Made by a program: the position numbers and the translations under genes. Below are positions 40,400-48,394 of a stretch of DNA of 64,000 nt, piece by piece. Source of the DNA: Panacagrimonas perspica (GTDB lineage: Bacteria > Pseudomonadota > Gammaproteobacteria > Nevskiales > Nevskiaceae); contig NZ_SOBT01000012.1 in NCBI RefSeq assembly GCF_004364935.1, positions 248,001 to 312,000 of the forward strand, in the 5' to 3' direction. Position 1 is the stretch's first letter. The number at the start of each line of letters is the position of its first letter. A model generated the notes under the pieces. The model did no database searches, was not told the origin of the DNA, and saw nothing but the letters and a program-made list of their open reading frames with translations.

Positions 40400-40705
40400 C
40401 GGGTGTACTTCAAAAGAGGTGGCAGGACGCGAGCGCGCGCATGCCGGAAAAGGGCCGCGGCACTACGGGACGGACGGTGGAGACAAAGCCGTCGTCTCAT
40501 CGGAGACAGGGCCCCGGAGGTTCTTCGGCGCGCGCGTTGGGCATGGAGGAAGCGATCGGTTGATGGAGGTTGTCGACCGCCCGCGCATGCTAGCAAAGAG
40601 TCCCTCCGCCAAGTGCCGCCGCATGCCCCGAAGCGTGTTGCCAAAGGCGAGGGCGCGGCTTACCGTCGCGAACTCCGGCGCGCCTCCGCCATCCGACGGT
40701 CCCCA
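40400..40705. other. 306-bp divergent intergenic region
   Basis: It lies between the leftward RimK-like gene and the rightward FecR-SPOR gene and should hold both promoters. I see no clear sigma-70 hexamer pair, repeat, hairpin with T run, or convincing small gene. Confidence 0.4.
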
Positions 40706-42214
40706 ATGCTCATGCCGCACCTGCGCACCTGCCTTGCCGCGATGGTCGCGGCGCTTGCTTCGGCGGCTGCGGTCGCAGCGCCGCTGCCGGTGAAGATCGA
40801 ACGATTCGAAGGCGAGGTGGTGCAGGTCATCGGTACGGTGCACAGCGGCGTACTTCCGGGCAAGAACCTGGAGCAGGGGACGCAGATCCAGACCGGTACC
40901 GACGGTCGCGCCGACCTTTCGCTGAGCGGTGCGCCGACGGTCTCGGTCGGTGGCAATACCGATCTGCTGGTGCACAGCGTCGAGAAGGGCGCGCTCCGCC
41001 TTCGCGTCGCGAGCGGCGCATTGCGAATTGATTCGCGGGCGGCGGGGCCGCATCAGGCCAGGGACGTGCGGCTCAATGTCGGCGATCTGAGGCTGCGGAT
41101 TTCCGGAGCCGAGGGATGGACCGAACTGAGTGATCGCGGCGGACAGGTCTGCCTCATCGCCGGCGCGATCGACGCACAGCAACCGAGCGGCGCCGTGCGA
41201 CTGGATGTGCCGGGACAGTGTTTGCGGCAGTCCGGGCTCACGGCGCAATGGTCGATGGTGCCCTTGAGCGTGCTCGAGGAGCGGGTTGCGCTGCTGGGCG
41301 TCCGCGCCCCGGCGGTTGCCCTGGAGCCGAAGCCCGAACCGAAGATCAAGGCACTGCCGCTCCCGGTCGAACCCGAGCCCGCGGTGGTTGCGCTCGTCGA
41401 GCCGGCTCCCGCGGCTGAGTCTCCCAAGCCGGTCGCCATCACGCCGGCCGTTGCTCCTGCGCACGTCGTCATCGAAAAGGCGCCCGCGGCCGCTGCTCTT
41501 CGTACGCCGGCCCTGCCGGTGGAAACCGTGGCGCCAGTCGTCAAGGCGGCAGAGCCGGTAGCGGGCGAAGCCAAGCCGACACCGCCGCCGGTCGAGGGCA
41601 AGCCGACGCCGCCGATCGCGGTCGCCACCGCTCCCGTCAAGGATCCCGAGATGCCTGCCGCCAGCGTCGTGACAATGGCCACACCGGCGCCCATCGAGAC
41701 GCCGGTGTGGCCGAATCTGCCAGTCACGCAACCCAAAGCGCCTGTTGTCGAGCCGGTCGCGCCTACGGCCAAGGCATCCGCGAAGCCGCAATCCACCCCT
41801 TTGCCGGCGGCTCCTTCACCTGTCCAGGCAGAGGCAGCATCGAGCAGCGCGGTGACTTCCGCGGCGGGATCGTCCGCCTCGCCGGTCGACGAAGCCGGTG
41901 CTGCGAAGCCTGCGGCGCAGCAGGTCACCGAAGTCGCCTTGGCAGCGCCTGCAGAGCCGGAGCCTGCCGTTGACGATGGGCGCCGGTGGCGTGTGGTCCT
42001 GGCGTCGATGCCCGAGCGCCTGAAGGCGGAGACGGAAGCCGAGCGCCTGAAAGCGCGCGGCTGGACGGTGGAAGCGAGGGAATACCGCGTCGGCGATCGA
42101 CATGGATACCGCATCGGTTTCGGCGAATTCGCTGCACGCGAGGAAGCGCAGAAGGCCCTCGAAGCATTCATGATCCAGGCCCCGGATGCGACGGCCTGGC
42201 TGGCGAAGTACTAG
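40706..42214 (+). CDS. Exported FecR-like protein with C-terminal SPOR domain
   Basis: About 502 residues: signal peptide (AMVAALASAAAVA), then a FecR-like beta domain (about 28-180; RFEGEVVQVIGTVH ... ADLSLSGAPTVSVGGNTDLLV), a long Pro/Ala/Val/Lys-rich linker (about 190-415), and a SPOR domain (about 425-500; WRVVLASMPERLKAETEAERLKARGW ... YRIGFGEFAAREEAQKAL). SPOR domains bind denuded peptidoglycan glycans, and FecR-like domains are found in periplasmic regulators and adhesins. Together they suggest a periplasmic protein that spans from a ligand-sensing head to septal or remodelled peptidoglycan. ATGs at 40706 and 40712 are equally possible. Function is not established. Confidence 0.85.
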   Translation: MLMPHLRTCLAAMVAALASAAAVAAPLPVKIERFEGEVVQVIGTVHSGVLPGKNLEQGTQIQTGTDGRADLSLSGAPTVSVGGNTDLLVHSVEKGALRLRVASGALRIDSRAAGPHQARDVRLNVGDLRLRISGAEGWTELSDRGGQVCLIAGAIDAQQPSGAVRLDVPGQCLRQSGLTAQWSMVPLSVLEERVALLGVRAPAVALEPKPEPKIKALPLPVEPEPAVVALVEPAPAAESPKPVAITPAVAPAHVVIEKAPAAAALRTPALPVETVAPVVKAAEPVAGEAKPTPPPVEGKPTPPIAVATAPVKDPEMPAASVVTMATPAPIETPVWPNLPVTQPKAPVVEPVAPTAKASAKPQSTPLPAAPSPVQAEAASSSAVTSAAGSSASPVDEAGAAKPAAQQVTEVALAAPAEPEPAVDDGRRWRVVLASMPERLKAETEAERLKARGWTVEAREYRVGDRHGYRIGFGEFAAREEAQKALEAFMIQAPDATAWLAKY

Positions 42215-42249
42215 GTCGCCGGACCGCTTCGACGGGAGAAGACCCGCTG

Positions 42250-42429
42250 GTGTTTCGGGTGGTCCACGAAGGCCGCGGCGGCCATCCGGACGTGGACGGC
42301 TCGCGCTATCCGATCGAGCATATCGAGGCTGTGAGATTCGCCATCGCGGTTGCGGCGGGCAACCGGCGCAGGCTGCAGCTGCAGCTGCGCCGGATCGAGC
42401 AACTCGTTCTCGATGAACCTGGGAAATAG
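42250..42429 (+). CDS. Possible small protein, unknown
   Basis: A 59-codon frame starting GTG 42250 (VFRVVHEGRGGHPDVDGSRY ...) in the gap between the FecR-SPOR gene and the convergent HAD gene. About four fifths of the codons end in G or C, as in neighbouring real genes, and the product is a plausible compact alternation of strand, charged loop and helix (EHIEAVRFAIAVAAG, then LQLQLRRIEQLVLDEPGK). GGGAGA lies 10-11 bases upstream. I recognise no family. It could be a small soluble protein or a chance frame. Confidence 0.4.
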   Translation: MFRVVHEGRGGHPDVDGSRYPIEHIEAVRFAIAVAAGNRRRLQLQLRRIEQLVLDEPGK

Positions 42430-42461
42430 CTCATCGGCAAGCTCTGCAGGACCGCTCCTCG

Positions 42462-43139
42462 CTAGCCCTGCACCTGCACGGCCTCGCCGCGCAGGCTGAT
42501 CACGGGCCAGCCGCACTGCTCGGCGGTCTGGCGTAAACGATCGTCCGGATCGACCGCGACGGGCGAGTCGGCCAGCAGCAGCAGCGGCAAATCGTTGTGC
42601 GAGTCCGAATAACAGCTGATGCGCTCCGGCGGCGCGGGCTGCTCGGCGAGCCAGGCCTTGAGGCGCGTGACCTTGCCCTCGCGGAAATTGGGTGTCCCGC
42701 TGAGTTCGCCCGTGTAGCGGCCATCGACGAACTCCGGATCGGTCGCGATCAGCACGTCCACCCCCAGCAACTCCGCGATGGGCTCGGTGATGAAGCGATT
42801 GGTCGCCGTGGTGATCAGCAGGCGATCGCCCTGGCTGCGATGACGCTCGAGCAGCGCGGGCGCGAGTGGCGCCACGACGGGTCCGATGCGCTCTCGTATG
42901 AAGCGGGCACGCCATTCGAGCAGCGTGGAGAGCGGGTTGCGGGCCAGCGGCGCGAAGGCGAAGCGCGAGAATTCGACGATGTCGAGGGTCCCGTCGCAAT
43001 AGCGCTCGTAGAAGATCTGGTTCTGACGCTCGTAGGCGGCGCCGTCCACGAGGCCGAGGTCGACCAGGAAGCGACCCCAGAGGTAGTCGCTGTCCCCGGC
43101 CAGCAGGGTGTTGTCGAGATCGAATATGGCGAGATTCAT
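42462..43139 (-). CDS. HAD-IB family phosphatase (SerB-like)
   Basis: A 225-residue haloacid-dehalogenase superfamily phosphatase of subclass IB. Motif I is FDLDNTL, with the nucleophile Asp7 and general acid Asp9; motif II is [10 protein letters not shown]; the conserved Lys is in [10 protein letters not shown]; and motif IV is [13 protein letters not shown] helical cap lies between motifs I and II, as in phosphoserine phosphatase-like enzymes. The substrate is not predictable; relatives act on phosphoserine, phosphoethanolamine or lipid phosphates. Divergent from rppH, whose GTG lies about 100 bp away. Cytoplasmic. Confidence 0.9.
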   Translation of the reverse strand: MNLAIFDLDNTLLAGDSDYLWGRFLVDLGLVDGAAYERQNQIFYERYCDGTLDIVEFSRFAFAPLARNPLSTLLEWRARFIRERIGPVVAPLAPALLERHRSQGDRLLITTATNRFITEPIAELLGVDVLIATDPEFVDGRYTGELSGTPNFREGKVTRLKAWLAEQPAPPERISCYSDSHNDLPLLLLADSPVAVDPDDRLRQTAEQCGWPVISLRGEAVQVQG

Positions 43140-43241
43140 TTGCCGCGCAGTGTCCGGTTTCCGAGCACCGCATTCCAGTTCGCGCTTTCGCGGCCGCAGG
43201 GCCCCGTGCACAATCGGACGACGATTTCCGCGGCATCTCCC

Positions 43242-43751
43242 GTGATCGACGCAGACGGCTTTCGCCCCAATGTCGGCATCATCGTGGCCAACCAGGCCCG
43301 CGAGGTGCTGTGGGCCAAACGGGTGCGTCAGGACGCCTGGCAGTTCCCGCAGGGTGGCATCCAGCATGGGGAATCGCCGGAGCAGGCGATGGCCCGCGAG
43401 CTGCACGAGGAGCTGGGACTGTCACTGGATGATGTGGAGATCATCGGATGCACGGTGGGCTGGTACAGCTACCGGCTACCGAGCCAGTTCGTGCGGCGTG
43501 GCCGCGGCCGTACCTGCATCGGGCAGCGGCAGAAATGGTTCGTGCTGCGCCTCACGGCCGGCGCAGAGAGCAAGGTCCGATTCGATGCAGGCCCGCAGCC
43601 GGAGTTTGAAGGCTGGCGCTGGGTCAACTGGTGGCTTCCGTTGACGGAAGTCGTGGAGTTCAAGCGCGATGTCTACCGTGGTGCGCTGCGCGAACTGGCC
43701 CCGCTGCTGGGAATTGCTCCGCCGGAATCCTCCGCTGTCGATGCGGTATAG
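43242..43751 (+). CDS. rppH: RNA pyrophosphohydrolase
   Basis: A 169-residue Nudix enzyme that removes pyrophosphate from the 5' end of triphosphorylated mRNA and so starts RNase E-dependent decay. The start is GTG at 43242; the product opens [15 protein letters not shown], as in E. coli RppH. The Nudix box runs from Gly39 ([20 protein letters not shown] then LGL), with metal ligands Glu53, Glu56 and Glu57. The [11 protein letters not shown] and [11 protein letters not shown] segments are also typical. It overlaps the next gene by 11 bp. Cytoplasmic. Confidence 0.96.
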   Translation: MIDADGFRPNVGIIVANQAREVLWAKRVRQDAWQFPQGGIQHGESPEQAMARELHEELGLSLDDVEIIGCTVGWYSYRLPSQFVRRGRGRTCIGQRQKWFVLRLTAGAESKVRFDAGPQPEFEGWRWVNWWLPLTEVVEFKRDVYRGALRELAPLLGIAPPESSAVDAV

Positions 43752-44277
43752 CCTGCTTATGCTCGTCGCGGCGCTCGCGCTGAGCAGCTGCGCGACGCTG
43801 AACGAATCCGAATGCCGTACGGCGGACTGGTATCAGCTCGGCATTCGCGACGGCACCGACGGCTACCCGCGCACGCGGCTCGACGACCATCGCAAGGCCT
43901 GTTCAGAGTTCGGCATGTCGGCGAACGACGCCGAGTGGCAGGAGGGCTACGAGACCGGTCTGCTGAATTACTGCACCGTTGACAACGGGTACAAGGTGGG
44001 GCGAGGCGGCGGCTACTACTCGCGCGTCTGTCCGGCGCAGTCCGAGGCCGATTTCGTTTCGGCGTACGAACTGGGCAAGGAAACCTACGACGTGGAACGC
44101 GAGATGGCCGATCTCGACCGACGCGTGGAGACCCTGCAGGACCGCTTGGTCAGCGACAAGGTTGACGACGCGACCCGAAAGGACGCCCGGCGCCAGCTTT
44201 CGGACTTGTACGACCGTTCGCACTGGCTGCGACGCGCACATGACCGGCTCGAGAACGAGTGGCGCCGCCGGTACTGA
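43741..44277 (+). CDS. DUF2799-type lipoprotein
   Basis: A 178-residue exported lipoprotein with lipobox LSSC (Cys17) after [13 protein letters not shown]. The mature part has the DUF2799 signature: [37 protein letters not shown] and [12 protein letters not shown], Cys- and Gly-rich units each containing WxxGYxxG-like motifs. A coiled-coil helix follows (about 120-178; [16 protein letters not shown]). Role unknown. The ATG at 43741 was chosen because it gives the lipoprotein signal; it lies inside the end of rppH, implying coupling. Periplasmic face of a membrane. Confidence 0.87.
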   Translation: MRYSLLMLVAALALSSCATLNESECRTADWYQLGIRDGTDGYPRTRLDDHRKACSEFGMSANDAEWQEGYETGLLNYCTVDNGYKVGRGGGYYSRVCPAQSEADFVSAYELGKETYDVEREMADLDRRVETLQDRLVSDKVDDATRKDARRQLSDLYDRSHWLRRAHDRLENEWRRRY

Positions 44278-44321
44278 ATCCATCGCCTTTCGCCACCGGC
44301 CTGTGGCTCCCCGGCACACGG

Positions 44322-44350
44322 TTGACAATCATTCGCATTAACTTTAATTT
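44322..44350 (+). promoter_or_regulatory. Sigma-70-like promoter of bfd
   Basis: TTGACA (44322-44327), a 17-bp spacer, then TAATTT (44345-44350). The -35 is a perfect match. Transcription would begin about 44357, only a base or two before the bfd ATG, so the message may be almost leaderless; no Shine-Dalgarno sequence is evident. Confidence 0.55.
44324..44342. promoter_or_regulatory. Fur-type operator
   Basis: GACAATCATTCGCATTAAC matches the 19-bp Fur consensus (GATAATGATAATCATTATC) in its palindromic AAT(C/G)ATT and CATTA elements. It overlaps the -35 and spacer of the bfd promoter, so iron-bound Fur would block transcription. Fits the known iron-limited expression of bfd. Confidence 0.65.
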
Positions 44351-44358
44351 TGCGAGCC

Positions 44359-44580
44359 ATGATCGTCTGCATCTGCAAGGCCGTTTCCGACAAGCGCATT
44401 CGCCGTGCCGCGAGTGAGGGCGTCGTCAGTCTGCGGGAGCTGAGCCGCGAGCTCGGCGTCGGTACCTGCTGCGGCAAGTGTGTTCCTCAGGCGCGCGAGG
44501 TTCTCTCCCAGGCCGTCGAATCGCAGCCGATGAAGCTTGCCGACATGATGTCACCGGCCTTGATACAGGCGACGGCCTGA
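44359..44580 (+). CDS. bfd: Bacterioferritin-associated ferredoxin
   Basis: A 73-residue [2Fe-2S] protein that docks on bacterioferritin and passes electrons to the stored ferric core, releasing iron when the cell is starved. The four cluster ligands fall at the same numbers as in characterised Bfd: Cys4 and Cys6 (MIVCIC), and Cys38 and Cys41 (CCGKC). The C-terminal tail is short and variable. The bfr gene follows 129 bp downstream. A Fur-type site overlaps its promoter. Start: ATG 44359, since homologues begin M-(Y/I)-V-C-(I/L)-C. Confidence 0.95.
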   Translation: MIVCICKAVSDKRIRRAASEGVVSLRELSRELGVGTCCGKCVPQAREVLSQAVESQPMKLADMMSPALIQATA

Positions 44581-44709
44581 AGATCGCGATTCGACGCGTT
44601 TGAGAATCGCACGTAAAAGCAATTGAAATTCCTTCGTCTTCAGCTACTTAGGCTGGACGATCGAGGTGTGGCGGACTAGACTCGCGGCTTCTCTACCGGA
44701 AGCCCTGCC

Positions 44710-45186
44710 ATGCGCGGTGACGCCAAGGTCCTCGAGTACCTCAATCTCGCCCTCCGAAACGAACTGACTGCGATCAACCAGTACTTCCTGCACGCCCGGA
44801 TGCTGGACAACTGGGGCATGAAGAAACTCGGAAAGAAGGAATACGAAGAGTCGATCGACGAGATGAAGCATGCGGATTCGCTGATGAAGCGGATCCTCTT
44901 CCTCGAAGGTCTGCCCAACCTCCAGGACCTCGGGAAGCTGTTCATCGGCGAGGACGTCAAGGAAGTCCTGGAGTGCGATCTCAAGCGTGAGCTGGAAGCG
45001 CACCCGATGTACAAGGAAGCGATCGCCTACTGCGAGCAGGTGCGTGACTACGTGACGCGCGAACTGCTGGTGCGTATCCAGGAGAGCGAGGAAGAGCACA
45101 TCGATTTCATCGAAGAGCAACTCGGGCTGATCGAACGGATGGGCCTGCAGAACTACATCCAGAGCGTCAGCGGCGAAATCGAATAA
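44710..45186 (+). CDS. bfr: Bacterioferritin
   Basis: A 158-residue subunit of the 24-mer iron-storage cage with haem. All dinuclear ferroxidase ligands are present at the E. coli Bfr numbers: Glu18, Glu51, His54, Glu94, Glu127 and His130. The haem-ligating Met52 is also there, so this is a catalytically active, haem-binding subunit rather than an inactive alpha-type one. It follows bfd on the same strand, giving storage and release proteins side by side, and a strong terminator follows. The ribosome site (GGAAG) is modest. Cytoplasmic. Confidence 0.96.
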   Translation: MRGDAKVLEYLNLALRNELTAINQYFLHARMLDNWGMKKLGKKEYEESIDEMKHADSLMKRILFLEGLPNLQDLGKLFIGEDVKEVLECDLKRELEAHPMYKEAIAYCEQVRDYVTRELLVRIQESEEEHIDFIEEQLGLIERMGLQNYIQSVSGEIE

Positions 45187-45203
45187 GCAGCTGTTCCGAT
45201 ATG

Positions 45204-45229
45204 AAAAGCCCCGCACAGCGGGGCTTTTT
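45204..45229. terminator. Bidirectional intrinsic terminator
   Basis: Stem AAAAGCCCCGC (45204-45214) / GCGGGGCTTTT (45218-45228) with a 3-base loop. The T run on the right serves bfr; the A run on the left becomes a T run for the convergent hemJ transcript. Confidence 0.9.
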
Positions 45230-45236
45230 GTTGGGC

Positions 45237-45653
45237 TCAGAACGGTTTGACGATCACCAGGATCACCACCGCGATCAGCACGATCGCCGGCACCTCGTTG
45301 ACCCAGCGCCAGAATTTTCCCGAATGCGTGTTGGTGCCGGCCGCGAACTTGCGCAGGTTGACCTTGAGCCAGCCCTGGTAGCCCGACAGCGCTACCACCA
45401 GCGCCAGCTTCGCATGTAGCCACCCCATCTTCATGTACTCGGGCACCAGCGTGATCATCCAGATGCCGAAAGCCCAGGTCAGCACCATGCCGATGGTCAT
45501 CATCGCGTAGAGCTTTCGCTCCATCGTGCAGAAGCGCGCGTGCTCGTCGGGAGTCTTGGCTTCGAGGTGATAGATGAACAGGCGCGGCAGGTAGAACAGC
45601 CCCGCGAACCAGGTGACCATGAAGATGACATGGAAAGCTTTGATCCAAAGCAT
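45237..45653 (-). CDS. hemJ: HemJ-type protoporphyrinogen IX oxidase
   Basis: A 138-residue inner-membrane protein with four helices. HemJ carries out the sixth-electron oxidation step of haem synthesis, protoporphyrinogen IX to protoporphyrin IX, in organisms lacking HemG or HemY. The family opening LWIKAFHVIFMVTWFAGLFYLPRLF contains the conserved His8, and GWLHAKLALVV contains the conserved His and Lys. It is convergent with the bacterioferritin gene across a shared terminator, a haem/iron neighbourhood. Length and hydropathy fit. Confidence 0.9.
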   Translation of the reverse strand: MLWIKAFHVIFMVTWFAGLFYLPRLFIYHLEAKTPDEHARFCTMERKLYAMMTIGMVLTWAFGIWMITLVPEYMKMGWLHAKLALVVALSGYQGWLKVNLRKFAAGTNTHSGKFWRWVNEVPAIVLIAVVILVIVKPF

Positions 45654-45717
45654 GAGTGGCGACGTGGATTCAGAAGTCAGCCGTTAGAATAGCGACCCTT
45701 TCGCGGTCGGAACGCAA

Positions 45718-46749
45718 ATGACCAAGGTCGGTATCGTCGGCGGCACCGGTTACACCGGGGTCGAACTCCTGCGGCTGCTTGCGCATCATCAGGGCGCGCA
45801 CGTCGAGGTCCTGACGTCGCGTCAGGAGTCGGGCAAGCGCGCCGATCAGCTGTTTCCGCAGCTGCGCGGATACTGCGACGCCGTCTTCGAATCTCCGGAT
45901 ATCGAGCGCCTGGCCAAGTGCGACGCGGTGTTCTTCGCGACCCCGCACGGCACCTGCATGCAGATGGCGCCTCAGCTCATCGAGCGCGGCGTGCGCATCA
46001 TCGATCTGTCCGCCGATTTCCGGCTCAAGGATCGGGACGTCTTCCAGCGCTGGTACAAGATGCCGCACACGGCGTTCGATCTGCTGCAGGAAGCGGTCTA
46101 CGGCCTCCCCGAATTCGATCGTTTCTCGATTGCCCACGCACGGCTGGTCGCCAGCCCGGGCTGCTATCCGACGGCCGTGCAGCTGGCGCTGATGCCGCTG
46201 CTGGAACTCGGGGCCCTCGAGACCACAGGCATCATCGCGGACTGCAAATCCGGAGTCACCGGCGCCGGTCGCGAGGCCAAGATCGGCTCGCTGTACTGCG
46301 AGGCAACCGACAGCCTCAAGGCTTATGGCGTCGCGGGACATCGGCACCTTCCGGAAATCGAGCAACAGCTCGCCGTTTTCGCGGGCGAATCGGTGCAATT
46401 GACGTTCGTGCCGCATCTGACGCCGATGAGTCGCGGTATCCACGCGACGATCTACGTGCGGCCGAAGGATCCGGATATGGACTTCCAGTCCAAGTACGAG
46501 CTGCGCTACCGCGGCGAGCCCTTCGTCGACGTCATGCCGGCCGGCGAGCACCCGGAAACCCGCAGCGTCCGTGGCAGCAATGTCTGCCGAATCGCGCTGC
46601 ACCGGGCGCCGGATCGCAAGACGCTGGTGATCCTGGCGGCGATCGACAACCTGGTCAAAGGCGCCTCGGGCCAAGCATTGCAGTGCTTCAACCTGATGTT
46701 CGGGTTCCCCGAAACGCAGGGCCTGGACGGTCCGGCGCTGGCGCCCTGA
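45718..46749 (+). CDS. argC: N-acetyl-gamma-glutamyl-phosphate reductase
   Basis: A 343-residue NADPH-dependent reductase of arginine biosynthesis. Rossmann motif [17 protein letters not shown] (6-22); active-site Cys149 in ASPGCYPTA; catalytic His in [11 protein letters not shown]; and the C-terminal [17 protein letters not shown] with the family's oligomer contact. Other arg genes are not next to it in this window. Instead, a DUF6776-like gene, a bactofilin and erpA follow in the same direction. Cytoplasmic. Confidence 0.96.
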   Translation: MTKVGIVGGTGYTGVELLRLLAHHQGAHVEVLTSRQESGKRADQLFPQLRGYCDAVFESPDIERLAKCDAVFFATPHGTCMQMAPQLIERGVRIIDLSADFRLKDRDVFQRWYKMPHTAFDLLQEAVYGLPEFDRFSIAHARLVASPGCYPTAVQLALMPLLELGALETTGIIADCKSGVTGAGREAKIGSLYCEATDSLKAYGVAGHRHLPEIEQQLAVFAGESVQLTFVPHLTPMSRGIHATIYVRPKDPDMDFQSKYELRYRGEPFVDVMPAGEHPETRSVRGSNVCRIALHRAPDRKTLVILAAIDNLVKGASGQALQCFNLMFGFPETQGLDGPALAP

Positions 46750-46761
46750 TCGAGCGCGGCC

Positions 46762-47526
46762 GTGCAGCACCGGGTCGTCGTCCGGCACGGTCGCCGATCG
46801 TGGGGCAGGGTGGCCGCTGCGACCGCAGTCGCCGTCGTCGTGCTGGTCAGCGCGGCGTATGCGGCCTATCGCTATGGAAGGGACGGCGGCGGCATCGGCC
46901 AGTACCCTGACAAGGCTTCCGAGGTCGACCAGTTGCGCGAGGAGCGGCGCCGCCTGACCCGCGAACTGCGGGCCGCGCGAAGCGAGTTGTCGGAGATCAA
47001 GGGACGTTCCACGTTCGAGGCCCGGTCCTGCGAGATCGACGTGCAGGCCTGCGAGGCCTTGCGCGGCAGCGTGGCGAGCCTTGAATCGCAGCAGGCCGAA
47101 TTGCGCGAGCAACTCGCGTTCTACCGCAACGTGGCGGCCCCGGAACAGGAAGTCCGGGCGGGTGTGCGGATCCTGCGCATGGCGATGCGGCCCACCGGCG
47201 AAACCGGTGTCTGGCGCTACGAACTGGTGGTGGTGCAGCCCACGCGCAGGGATCACACGGTGACGGGCCGCTGGGATCTCAAGGTGGCCGGCGCGCTCGG
47301 CAAGCAGATGAAGACGCTCGGCTTGTCCGAGTTGCAGGCCGGCAAGCCGTCCGACAAGAGCTTCACTTTCCGGGCTTTCCAGGAGTTCGGCGGCGAGCTG
47401 ACGCTGCCGTCGGGATTCCTGCCTTCACGTGTAACGGTTACGCTGCGTGTGCAAGACGGCAAGAACGAGGCGGCAGAAGTCGAGGAATCCTTCGATTGGT
47501 CCCGGCTCGCAGCCGCCAAGGAGTGA
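46762..47526 (+). CDS. Inner-membrane coiled-coil protein (DUF6776-like)
   Basis: A 254-residue protein with one N-terminal membrane helix (about 17-38), a periplasmic coiled coil (about 55-125; ASEVDQLREERRRLTRELRA), then a beta-rich domain (about 130-250) with WRYELVVVQPTRR and PSGFLPSRVTVTLRV. Such proteins sit upstream of bactofilin genes in many Xanthomonadales-like genomes. The GTG start at 46762 follows argC by 12 bp, and the bactofilin ATG follows by 4 bp, so they form one operon. A role as membrane partner of the bactofilin filament is an inference from position and layout. Confidence 0.75.
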   Translation: MQHRVVVRHGRRSWGRVAAATAVAVVVLVSAAYAAYRYGRDGGGIGQYPDKASEVDQLREERRRLTRELRAARSELSEIKGRSTFEARSCEIDVQACEALRGSVASLESQQAELREQLAFYRNVAAPEQEVRAGVRILRMAMRPTGETGVWRYELVVVQPTRRDHTVTGRWDLKVAGALGKQMKTLGLSELQAGKPSDKSFTFRAFQEFGGELTLPSGFLPSRVTVTLRVQDGKNEAAEVEESFDWSRLAAAKE

Positions 47527-47530
47527 TCTG

Positions 47531-48010
47531 ATGTCTCTCTTCGGAAACGACGGCAGCAAGCCGCGCAAGCGCAAGCCGGGTGTGGTCGACACGCTGGTCG
47601 GCAGCAACACTGAAATTCGCGGCGATGTGCTGTTCACGGGCGGTCTTCACGTGGATGGCCGTATCAAGGGCAAGGTGCTGTCGACGCCTGGCGACGCGGC
47701 CATCCTGTCCGTCAGCGAAGCCGGCTCCATTGAAGGTGACGTGAGCGTCCCCATCCTGACCATCAATGGACAGGTTTCCGGGAACATCTACGCAAGCGAC
47801 AAGATGACGCTGGCGCCGAACGCCCGGGTCACCGGCAATGTCTATTACAACCGCTTGGAAGTTCAGGCGGGTGCAGAGGTCAACGGGCAACTGGTGCACG
47901 ACCCGGGCGGCGAGCGAGCCCCGGCGTCCATGCATGAGATGCGCGGTGATTTTGCGGTTGGAGATCTGCGTGACGTGCGCGACCTGCGCCGTCCCAAGGT
48001 CGCCTCCTGA
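47531..48010 (+). CDS. Bactofilin (polymer-forming cytoskeletal protein)
   Basis: A 159-residue protein with the DUF583 bactofilin core (about 22-120), a right-handed beta-helix of repeated short strands: [41 protein letters not shown] and [14 protein letters not shown]. Basic N-terminal (KPRKRK, membrane-binding type) and acidic/basic C-terminal tails flank it. Bactofilins polymerise without nucleotide and localise cell-wall enzymes, affecting shape. Four bp behind the DUF6776-like gene; erpA and a peptidoglycan synthase follow. Cytoplasmic, membrane-associated. Confidence 0.93.
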   Translation: MSLFGNDGSKPRKRKPGVVDTLVGSNTEIRGDVLFTGGLHVDGRIKGKVLSTPGDAAILSVSEAGSIEGDVSVPILTINGQVSGNIYASDKMTLAPNARVTGNVYYNRLEVQAGAEVNGQLVHDPGGERAPASMHEMRGDFAVGDLRDVRDLRRPKVAS

Positions 48011-48039
48011 GCGAGGCGGGTAGCGAGAGGGTTATCGAG

Positions 48040-48390
48040 ATGGAAGCTGAAGTGCTGGCAGATGTTCCCCTGGTGTTCACCGACTCCGCCGCGCGCAAGG
48101 TGCGGGAACTGCTGGACGAGGAAGAGAATCCCAGCCAGGTGCTGCGCGTGTTCATCACCGGCGGCGGCTGTTCCGGATTCCAGTACGGATTCAAGTTCGA
48201 CGATACGGCCGAGGAAGACGACCTTCAGGTCGAGAACCACGGTGTCCGCCTCGTGGTCGACCCGATGAGCCTGCAGTACCTCACCGGCGCGGAAATCGAC
48301 TACAAGGAAAGCGTCGAAGGCGCGCAGTTCGTCATCCGCAATCCCAACGCCAGCACCACCTGCGGCTGCGGCTCCTCGTTCTCGGTCTGA
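48040..48390 (+). CDS. erpA: A-type iron-sulfur insertion protein ErpA
   Basis: A 116-residue carrier that delivers [4Fe-4S] clusters to apoproteins, including IspG/IspH in isoprenoid synthesis. The three cluster-binding cysteines are in place: Cys44 ([11 protein letters not shown]), Cys108 and Cys110 (CGCGSSF). The [17 protein letters not shown] opening favours ErpA over IscA. A GAGAGGGTTATCGAG-like leader gives a moderate ribosome site. It lies between the bactofilin gene and pbpC, and its stop codon (48388-48390) abuts the pbpC coding region. Cytoplasmic. Confidence 0.95.
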   Translation: MEAEVLADVPLVFTDSAARKVRELLDEEENPSQVLRVFITGGGCSGFQYGFKFDDTAEEDDLQVENHGVRLVVDPMSLQYLTGAEIDYKESVEGAQFVIRNPNASTTCGCGSSFSV

Positions 48391-48394
48391 GCCG

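Noticed and set aside
39188-40705. Extension of the FecR-SPOR frame by about 500 codons upstream
   Set aside because: This part is antisense to the RimK-like ligase gene, with no recognisable domain; the signal peptide begins at about 40706.
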